Assembly (NCBI GenBank): GCA_022704925.1
Contig: JAKJFK010000088.1
Coordinates: forward strand, 1 to 6,985
Origin: a candidate division TA06 bacterium
GTDB taxonomy: Bacteria > Ratteibacteria > UBA8468 > MWAK01
Reading direction: 5' to 3'
Length of the DNA stretch: 6,985 nucleotides
How positions within the stretch are numbered: the first letter of the stretch is position 1; each line of letters begins with the position of its first letter. Under the pieces are notes generated by a model, which was not told the DNA's origin, ran no database searches, and was given only the letters and a program-made list of their open reading frames with translations. Both the position numbers and the translations under genes were made by a program. Below, piece by piece: positions 1 through 5,378 of this stretch.

Positions 1-2
1 CG

Positions 3-638
3 GTCTTCCTGCCCGACGGGCATCACGCCTGGATGAGCCTGGGCTATGCCGGGTTTGTGGGTACCGTCACGGCGATGAACGAGAAGGGGCTGGCCATCGG
101 CGGCGCCTCGGCGCCTTACGGGTTGACCGCGGGACCGGGGCTGGGCCTTTATGTCGGCATGCGGCTGGCCCTCCAGACCTGTGCCACGGTGGCCGAGGCG
201 GTGGAACTCTTCGCCGGCCACCGGCCGCCCTCCAAGGGACACTGCTACGGACTGGTCGACCGCACCGGCGCCGGCGCGGTGATCGAAACCAACCACGACC
301 GGATGGCGGTCCGGCCGCTGACGGACCGGTACCTGGTGGCGCCCAACCGGTTCCACGCGTCCGGGATGATCGAATTCAACGCCAGCCGGGGAGCGAAGAA
401 CGAGGAGAATTGCCAGCTTCGGGAACGATTGCTGACCGCCTTTCTCGAGGCGCCCGGCGGCCGCTTCGACCTGAATACGGCCATGGATTCCCTCCGGCTT
501 CACGACGGGAAGGCGGACGGGATCTGCCGGCACGCCTATACCCGTTTCGGCATCGTCGGCCAGCCGGAAGCGGTCCGCTTCTTTCTGGGCGACGGATTTC
601 CCTGCCAGACCGATTTCAAGGATGTCGGGAGGATTTGA
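3..638 (+). CDS. C45-family autoproteolytic acyltransferase/amidohydrolase (Ntn-hydrolase), 5' partial
   Basis: The frame is open from base 3 to the TGA at 636-638 with no stop upstream, so the gene begins outside the window. The ATG at 33 is internal, because family-like sequence (HHAW before it, then GYAGFVGTVTAMNEKGLAIG) runs through it. That Gly-rich stretch followed by Asn-Glu-x-Gly-Leu, then GLYVGMRLALQTCATVAEAVELF, a LVDRTGAGAVIE strand and a late APNRF (where relatives often have TNHF) is the pattern of the penicillin acyltransferase-like C45 family. These proteins self-cleave to expose an N-terminal Cys nucleophile and hydrolyse or transfer acyl groups on linear amides. That Cys would lie upstream and cannot be checked, nor can a signal peptide. 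The gene ends one base before the next start, and the next gene's ribosome site lies inside its last codons. The natural substrate is unknown; a role in removing an amide-linked group from the locus's glycan is inference. Confidence 0.75.
   Translation, partial: VFLPDGHHAWMSLGYAGFVGTVTAMNEKGLAIGGASAPYGLTAGPGLGLYVGMRLALQTCATVAEAVELFAGHRPPSKGHCYGLVDRTGAGAVIETNHDRMAVRPLTDRYLVAPNRFHASGMIEFNASRGAKNEENCQLRERLLTAFLEAPGGRFDLNTAMDSLRLHDGKADGICRHAYTRFGIVGQPEAVRFFLGDGFPCQTDFKDVGRI
627..633 (+). promoter_or_regulatory. Shine-Dalgarno site that decides the start of the first six-hairpin gene
   Basis: GGGAGGA lies 6 bases before the ATG at 640 and overlaps the last codons of the C45-like gene. It supports 640 over the in-frame ATG at 622, which lies upstream of this site. 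The arrangement suggests translational coupling. Confidence 0.7.
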
Positions 639-639
639 C

Positions 640-1839
640 ATGGGTATCGAAAAGAACGAGATGCGCGAGATCGTGAGGCGGGCGGCCGACTGGCTGGCCG
701 GGCCGGCCACCATCAGGGATCCCCAGGCCGAAAGCGGCCTGGTTCTGCGTTACCCGCTCCGGGAATGGCGCTACGGCATCAAGAGCAGTTACCTGACCAA
801 GCCCCGGACCTGGGGCGTCACCGGCTCGATCTGGCATACCGGCATGGCCATCCGGGCCTTCCTGGCCGCCCGGCGGGTCACCGGCGACAACAAGTACCTG
901 GAGGCGGCCCGGAAGGCCGGCGGCTTCCTGCTGGCCAACCAGAACATCTGCCCGGAAGACCCGGGCCTGCACGGTTCCCTGATGGCCTACGAGGATGTCA
1001 ACGACCATTATCAGACCTCCACCGCCATGGAGGGTTCGCTGGGACTGCTGGAACTGGCCGGGGCCACCGGCGAGGCGGCCTGGCGGGAGCGGTTCCTGCT
1101 GGCCGTCAGCTGGCTGGCGACCCACGCCTATGCCGGCGACGGTCTCTTCCACGACCGTTTCGAACCGAACTCGCGCCGCTTCTGGACGGGAAACTTCCCG
1201 AACCTGGGATACGGCGGCAGCCAGCGGCCGCTGGTCGACAACGCGGTGATGCTGCGGGCCTGGAAAGAGACCGGCGAAACCCGCTACCGCGAAATATTCC
1301 GGGAGACGATCGAACGCCTGCTCCGGGACGAGGATCCGCCCGGAAACTGGATCACCTACCTGCCCTGCCGGGCGTCCGGCGAAGGTGAAGTTCACGGCCG
1401 CCAGGCCTTCTGGTGGGGCCTGCCGATGTTCGCCGCCTACGACGAGTTCGGTGATAAGCGTTACCTGGAGGCCGGCTTGCGCGCCGCCGCCTGGTACGAA
1501 AAGCTCCAGCTGCGCGACGGGGGGTTCTATTACTACACCAACCGGTACGGCCACGGTTTCGCCTTCAATCTCTGCACCTCGGTCTGCGGGGCCTCCGGGC
1601 TGCTCTGGCTGGAAGCGACCCGCCGGGGCTTGAAGGATTACCGCCCCCGGCTGGCCCGGAGCGTCGAGTTCATCAAAAAGGCCCAGTTCTCGGACGAGGC
1701 GGCCGATCCCAATATCCGGGGCGGCCTCTTCGAACGGCCGAGCGAACCGGACGGAACCGAGGCGCCCGGTTTCCGCTTGCGTGACATAGCCGCCACCTTC
1801 ACCATCCTGGCCCTGGAAGAGCTGCTCGCCCTGGACTGA
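640..1839 (+). CDS. Six-hairpin (alpha/alpha)6-barrel protein, probable glycan-active enzyme
   Basis: A 399-residue protein with no signal peptide or membrane segment, so probably cytoplasmic. It reads as six helix-pair repeats, several carrying a TGD/TGE/FGD-x-x-Y turn: near residues 64-98 (IWHTGMAIRAF, TGDNKYLEAA), 126-165 (TSTAMEGSLGLLEL, TGEAAW), 205-235 (LVDNAVMLRAW, TGETRYREIF), 262-295 (FWWGLPMFAAY, FGDKRYLEAG), 308-350 and a last one near 380-399. This is the (alpha/alpha)6 toroid shared by unsaturated glucuronyl hydrolases (GH88/GH105), N-acylglucosamine 2-epimerases and C5-epimerase catalytic domains. I cannot place it in one named family. Aromatic and acidic residues at the hairpin tips, including W65-H66, D119-V-N-D122-H-Y and M130-E131, are candidates for the substrate pocket. 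The start at 640 is set by GGGAGGA at 627-633. Its position in an operon with a polysaccharide lyase suggests it processes oligosaccharides, perhaps unsaturated ones made by such a lyase (inference). Confidence 0.72.
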   Translation: MGIEKNEMREIVRRAADWLAGPATIRDPQAESGLVLRYPLREWRYGIKSSYLTKPRTWGVTGSIWHTGMAIRAFLAARRVTGDNKYLEAARKAGGFLLANQNICPEDPGLHGSLMAYEDVNDHYQTSTAMEGSLGLLELAGATGEAAWRERFLLAVSWLATHAYAGDGLFHDRFEPNSRRFWTGNFPNLGYGGSQRPLVDNAVMLRAWKETGETRYREIFRETIERLLRDEDPPGNWITYLPCRASGEGEVHGRQAFWWGLPMFAAYDEFGDKRYLEAGLRAAAWYEKLQLRDGGFYYYTNRYGHGFAFNLCTSVCGASGLLWLEATRRGLKDYRPRLARSVEFIKKAQFSDEAADPNIRGGLFERPSEPDGTEAPGFRLRDIAATFTILALEELLALD

Positions 1840-1847
1840 ATTCAAAC

Positions 1848-2882
1848 ATGGAAAAGAGGAAAAAGACCGGGAAAGTCACCATTGAAAACAGGCACTTCCG
1901 GCTGACGCTCGACTTGAAGAAGGGCACCGGCCGGCTCTTTCACCGGACCGGGGGCGGGCGTCCATTCCTGATGGCCGAGGTCCGTTACCTCGCCCTGCTG
2001 CTCGACCGGCGCCAGGGCAAGCCCCTGAATCTCCCGGTGGTTAAGGTGGAACAGGATTCCGGAGGCGGTCACCACTGGTTGAAACTAACCTGCTTCCGGC
2101 CGGAACTGGCCCGGGTCACGATCAACTTCAACTGGAACGACCACGCCCCGGACCTGACCGTCAGCCTTGAAGTCGCCTCCCGCGCCGCGGCCGCCGCGGA
2201 ACTGGGCATCCGCGCCTTCTGCCTGGACCTGGCCTGCGAAACCATCCGGGCCCGGCTGCTGCCCGGCCTGTATTCCGGCTGGTCATGCGAAGGCCGTTCC
2301 CTGGTCGTCTTTCCCGTTTACGAACACGGCCGGCCCCGCCAGCTGGGCCTGGTCTGCGACAGCCAGCCCCTGGCCGCCGGCGACATCCGGACCCGCCGGC
2401 AGGGACTGGCCCTGAACCTTCCGACCGGCCTCTTCAACGGGGTGGCGCTGATGGACCCGGGCGAAACCTGGTCGGGCGGCCTCGTAATCCGTTTCGGCGC
2501 CGACGACATCTGGGACCCGGCCCTGGCCCGGCCGGCCGCCGCCTTCCTGAAAACGGCCGCCCCGCCATTCCTACCAGACCCACATCACGCGCTGGGAGCG
2601 GCTCCTGAAACAGCCGGAGTTATGGCTTTCCCTGGGGCCGGGGCTGGGCATGTACCACCGGGGCTTTTACGGCATGATCCGTTTCGGCGAGACGCGGGTA
2701 AGCGGACCGCTTCTTTACCGGGGCTACCAGGGCCAGGGAACCTCCCAGGAACACCTGGTCGAACTGGCCTGGGGCGGCAGCAGCAACGCTCTGCTGGCCT
2801 ACACGATGGCCCACTACCCGGCCGACTGGTCCCGGCAGCGGGCCCGCCAGATCGCCGCCGCGGCCGTCCGCTTCAAGGGTAA
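1848..2882 (+). CDS. N-terminal part of a frameshifted two-domain carbohydrate-active protein (beta-rich domain)
   Basis: The frame starts 8 bases after the previous stop, without a clear Shine-Dalgarno site, so re-initiation or coupling is likely. It is open for 344 codons, but only about the first 241 (to near base 2570) look genuine. They are rich in alternating strands (VTIENRHFRLTLDL, RVTINFNWNDHAPDLTVSLE, GLVIRFGADDIWDP), as in the beta-sandwich domains that precede (alpha/alpha)6 barrels in many glycan-active enzymes. Beyond about 2570 this frame turns into Pro/Gly/Arg-rich sequence (GLPGPGNLPGTPGRTGLGRQ) typical of an out-of-frame GC-rich read, and runs on to a stop at 2880-2882. Over the same bases the +1 frame carries the continuing enzyme. 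The ORF as called is therefore probably a chimera of a true N-terminus and a nonsense tail. No signal peptide is seen; the N-terminus is Lys/Arg-rich. The specific family is not recognised. Confidence 0.6.
   Translation: MEKRKKTGKVTIENRHFRLTLDLKKGTGRLFHRTGGGRPFLMAEVRYLALLLDRRQGKPLNLPVVKVEQDSGGGHHWLKLTCFRPELARVTINFNWNDHAPDLTVSLEVASRAAAAAELGIRAFCLDLACETIRARLLPGLYSGWSCEGRSLVVFPVYEHGRPRQLGLVCDSQPLAAGDIRTRRQGLALNLPTGLFNGVALMDPGETWSGGLVIRFGADDIWDPALARPAAAFLKTAAPPFLPDPHHALGAAPETAGVMAFPGAGAGHVPPGLLRHDPFRRDAGKRTASLPGLPGPGNLPGTPGRTGLGRQQQRSAGLHDGPLPGRLVPAAGPPDRRRGRPLQG
2551..2574 (+). other. Probable +1 frameshift joining two halves of one gene
   Basis: Coding signal passes from the frame of the ATG at 1848 to the frame of the ATG at 2650 within this stretch. 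In the second frame a TGA at 2548-2550 marks the earliest possible entry. From about 2563 that frame reads RHSYQTHITRWERLLKQPEL and on into the barrel, with codon choice like that of its neighbours. There is no ATG, GTG or TTG between the TGA and 2650. One extra base explains everything: a surplus C in the CCCC run at 2560-2563, or in the CC at 2570-2571. Removing it gives one 752-residue protein from 1848 to 4107. It could be an assembly or sequencing error, or a real mutation. No stop-anchored slippery site argues for programmed shifting. Confidence 0.78.
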
Positions 2883-4107
2883 CGGTTTCCAGGCCGGGGA
2901 GGGACCCTGCCGGGGCGCCTGGTACAACGGGTACCTCTGGGAAATGGACCGGTTCAGCGACCGCTACGGGCGGGAGAGCATCTACACGCCCGACCAGGGC
3001 ATCACCAACTACTTCCTGGGCAAGCTGCTGCTGGAGAAAACCCTGCCGGTTCCGGGCCTGGCCGAAAAGATAAGGACCAACTGCTTTGAATACCTTCGCT
3101 CGCTGCGCAACCGGCAGGGCGGCCTGGAGAATGCCCGGAAATTTGACGGCAGTCCGGGCGTCGACCGCTACGAACTTCCCTACGACGGGCACAAGGCGGA
3201 CCTTCCGATGGCCAGCGCCATGGGGGCGCTCTCCTTCCTGATCTGCTATCAGTTGACCGGGGAGGCGGCCGCCCGGGAGGAGGGGCAGGCCCTGCTGGAC
3301 CACCTGCGGGAGAAGATCGCGGCCAACGAGTGGCGCTTCCACGAGTACGACACCTGGGGCTGGGATAACATGGCCATGTGCTGGATCCTGGTCACTCTCT
3401 GCGAATGGCAGGCCGCCTTCCCCGAAATGGATCTGGCGGCCCCGATCGAAAAGACCCTGGCCGCGCTCCTCTCCTGCCAGCACCGGTTCGACTTCGAACT
3501 CGACCGTTACTCCCAGCTGGAACGCTGCTGGGGCGGCCTGATGGTCAACCGGGGCGGCTGGGCGGTGGGCACCACGGTCGGCAGTCTCCAGGCCGGCAAG
3601 GGCCTGCACAACCGGTTCGACACGGCCCTGGCTCTCTGGACCCACTTCCGGCTCACCGGCGATACCAGATCCTACACCGCCCTGCTGGAGTTTCTCAATT
3701 ATCTCACCTACCACCAGTGGACCCGGAACGACCTGCCGCTCGGGCCGGGCGCGGTCACCGAGGCAATGCACCTGAACGAGGGCCATATCCAGGACACCGT
3801 CCAGACGCTCCATTCCAACTGCCTGCACCATATATTGCTCAACCGCGGCCTCTTCCTCGAATCGGCCTCGCTCGAACCGGACCGGGTGAAACTGCCGGCT
3901 CCCAACGGGACGGGGAGTCAGCTCCGCTTCTCGTTCCGGCCCGGAAAGGCGGGCCCGGTCCGCTTCAGCATCGACGGCGCCGGTTCCGACAACATCGAAT
4001 TGAAGCTGGACGGACAGGTCGTCTACCGCGGCCCGGGGCGGAATCTTAACTGGTTCCTGCCCGAAGCCGGCCGGACCTGGGAATTCACGGCGGAATCGGT
4101 AAAGTAG
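2650..4107 (+). CDS. C-terminal part of the frameshifted gene: second (alpha/alpha)6-barrel domain plus small beta domain
   Basis: The ATG at 2650 is the first standard start in this frame, but no good ribosome site precedes it and protein-like sequence continues upstream to about 2563. I read it as an internal Met of a 752-residue protein. The 485 residues from 2650 hold a helical-hairpin domain to about 405, with conserved-looking aromatic, acidic and His clusters: GFYGM at the start, YDGHKADLP at 178-186, HEYDTWGWDN at 231-240, then RCWGGLMVNRGGW and HLNEGHIQDT. Turns such as LTGE and LTGDTRSY resemble those of the gene at 640-1839. From about 411 a beta-rich tail (RFSIDGAGSDNIELKLDGQV) looks like a small accessory sandwich. 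The fold suggests a glycoside hydrolase, lyase or epimerase. No named family is recognised, and catalytic residues cannot be assigned by eye. If the frameshift is real in the genome, the gene is probably inactive. Confidence 0.68.
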   Translation: MYHRGFYGMIRFGETRVSGPLLYRGYQGQGTSQEHLVELAWGGSSNALLAYTMAHYPADWSRQRARQIAAAAVRFKGNGFQAGEGPCRGAWYNGYLWEMDRFSDRYGRESIYTPDQGITNYFLGKLLLEKTLPVPGLAEKIRTNCFEYLRSLRNRQGGLENARKFDGSPGVDRYELPYDGHKADLPMASAMGALSFLICYQLTGEAAAREEGQALLDHLREKIAANEWRFHEYDTWGWDNMAMCWILVTLCEWQAAFPEMDLAAPIEKTLAALLSCQHRFDFELDRYSQLERCWGGLMVNRGGWAVGTTVGSLQAGKGLHNRFDTALALWTHFRLTGDTRSYTALLEFLNYLTYHQWTRNDLPLGPGAVTEAMHLNEGHIQDTVQTLHSNCLHHILLNRGLFLESASLEPDRVKLPAPNGTGSQLRFSFRPGKAGPVRFSIDGAGSDNIELKLDGQVVYRGPGRNLNWFLPEAGRTWEFTAESVK

Positions 4108-4109
4108 GA
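4106..4109 (+). promoter_or_regulatory. Ribosome site bearing on the start of the transglutaminase-like gene
   Basis: AGGA overlaps the TAG stop of the preceding gene (4105-4107). It abuts the ATG at 4110 but sits 6 bases before the ATG at 4116, a normal spacing. I therefore prefer 4116; the choice changes only two residues. Confidence 0.45.
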
Positions 4110-4115
4110 ATGAAC

Positions 4116-5369
4116 ATGCCGTCCTTGGCGCGCTGCCCGGGCTGCGGAACGGAATTCCGGGATGCCTCCGGAAGTCCCGGCCTTACCTGTCCGAACTGCC
4201 GGCTGGAATTCCCGCGGCCGCTGGCCCGGAGCCGGGAACGGATCCGGCTGCCCCGCTACCCGTTCGCTTACCAGGACCTGGCCACCCCGGCCGTGGCCGA
4301 TTTCCGGCGGCGCTACCGGCTCGACCGGGTGATTGCCGGCGCCCGGGATGAATTCGAGGCGCTGACGGCCATAAGGGACTGGACCTTCCGCCGCTTTCCC
4401 CGCGGGACACCCGTCCACCAGCAGCTTGACGCCGAGGCCATCCTGGCCGCCGGCCGGAAGGGCGGCACCTTTCACTGCACTTACTACGCCTTCGTCTCTG
4501 TCCAGGCCTGCACCGCCCTGGGCCACGTCGCCCGGCGCCTTAATATAGACCGTCCCCAGCCGGCGCCGGGCCGCTTCGCCCACATGGTCTACGACGTCTG
4601 GTCAAACCAGCTGGACCAATGGGTGGTGATGGACTCCAAGGCCAACATCCATTTCGAACTGGACGATAAACCGCTCTCGGCCCTGGAACTGCGCCGGGCT
4701 TGGCACGAAGGGCGCGGCGGCCGGATCCGGGCCGTCTTCGGCCACGGCCGAGAAAAACGCCTCCTGCCGAAGGACCGCTCGGAACTGTCCGCCTGGGGAA
4801 ACGCCTACTACTCGAAACTCTGGAAGCGGAAGGAGACCGTCTGGGGTCCCCAGCTGATTGAAATGACCGACCCGGCCAATTACGGGTTCATCGGGGTTTA
4901 CGGCGCCGCCGACTTCTTCTCCCGGCCGGCCGCGCCGAATTTCGTCAAGCACTTTCCGGTCCTGCTCTGGTACGACCGCTGGAATGGCGGGGAACGCTGG
5001 CTCTGCGACAAGAAGAACCCCGCCTCGCCGGAGGCCTACCGCCTTGAGGGCCTCCTCAAGCCGGTGCGGCGCCGCCAGGACCTGGAATGGCCGGTCAACC
5101 GGACCGAGATCCAGCTCCTGCCCGCCACCCCGGCCGGCTGGCCGGTCACCCTGGTCACCTGCACGCCCAACTTCAGCCGCTTCGAGTTCCGCCTCGATGG
5201 CGGATCCTGGCGCCAGGCGCGGCTGTCAAACGGACCGGCGAACCTGAAGGAAATCCCGGTTCTCCATCTCCCGGCCGAAGCCGGCCGCGTCCTGGAGGTC
5301 AGCAGCGTCAACCTCGGCGGAGTCCGCGGATCGGCGGACCGGGTGCGCCTGCCCGTAGCAAGAGATTGA
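4116..5369 (+). CDS. Transglutaminase-like (Cys-His-Asp) protein with N-terminal zinc ribbon
   Basis: A 417-residue protein with no signal peptide. Residues 7-28 form CPGC-x14-CPNC, a four-cysteine zinc ribbon. A transglutaminase-like core follows at about 75-185: a helix ending in the usual AIRDWTF segment, the nucleophile region GGTFHCTYYAFVSVQACTAL with Cys121, then His156 in RFAHMVYDVWSN and Asp173 in QWVVMDSK. Cys, His and Asp occur in the order and strand context of a papain-like transglutaminase triad. The family includes cross-linkers, amidases, proteases and peptide:N-glycanases, which also pair zinc-binding CxxC motifs with this triad. The rest holds a Trp/Tyr-rich stretch (near 235-300) and a C-terminal beta domain (about 325-417; FEFRLDGGSWRQ, then VLEVSSVNLGGV) like an Ig/fibronectin-type module. 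The gene starts just after the preceding stop and ends 9 bases before the lyase gene. Its context suggests an amide-bond step on a glycan or glycopeptide; the actual reaction is unknown. The alternative start at 4110 adds Met-Asn. Confidence 0.75.
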   Translation: MPSLARCPGCGTEFRDASGSPGLTCPNCRLEFPRPLARSRERIRLPRYPFAYQDLATPAVADFRRRYRLDRVIAGARDEFEALTAIRDWTFRRFPRGTPVHQQLDAEAILAAGRKGGTFHCTYYAFVSVQACTALGHVARRLNIDRPQPAPGRFAHMVYDVWSNQLDQWVVMDSKANIHFELDDKPLSALELRRAWHEGRGGRIRAVFGHGREKRLLPKDRSELSAWGNAYYSKLWKRKETVWGPQLIEMTDPANYGFIGVYGAADFFSRPAAPNFVKHFPVLLWYDRWNGGERWLCDKKNPASPEAYRLEGLLKPVRRRQDLEWPVNRTEIQLLPATPAGWPVTLVTCTPNFSRFEFRLDGGSWRQARLSNGPANLKEIPVLHLPAEAGRVLEVSSVNLGGVRGSADRVRLPVARD

Positions 5370-5373
5370 GGAG
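5368..5373 (+). promoter_or_regulatory. Shine-Dalgarno site of the heparinase-like gene
   Basis: GAGGAG lies 5 bases before the ATG at 5379 and overlaps the TGA stop (5367-5369) of the transglutaminase-like gene. This supports both the start choice and coupled translation of the two genes. Confidence 0.75.
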
Positions 5374-5378
5374 CCCGA

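Noticed and set aside
622-642. ATG at 622 as the start of the first six-hairpin gene
   Set aside because: GGGAGGA at 627-633 lies downstream of 622 and is correctly spaced for 640.
616-1845. Long open frame of 409 codons on the - strand opposite the first six-hairpin gene
   Set aside because: Its translation is Gly/Pro/Val/Gln-rich without domain motifs. High third-position GC on the + strand removes stops from the opposite frame. The + strand product has clear helical repeats and a Shine-Dalgarno site.
2551-2574. Programmed +1 ribosomal frameshift
   Set aside because: No stop codon follows in the upstream frame near the site, and no known slippery signal is visible; an indel or sequence error is simpler.
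2575-2882. C-terminal tail of the upstream frame as a genuine protein segment overlapping the next gene
   Set aside because: The tail is Pro/Gly/Arg-rich and lies in the shadow of convincing enzyme sequence in the +1 frame.
2620-3831. 403-codon open frame on the - strand
   Set aside because: It mirrors the barrel domain on the + strand, is low in complexity and shows no recognisable domain.
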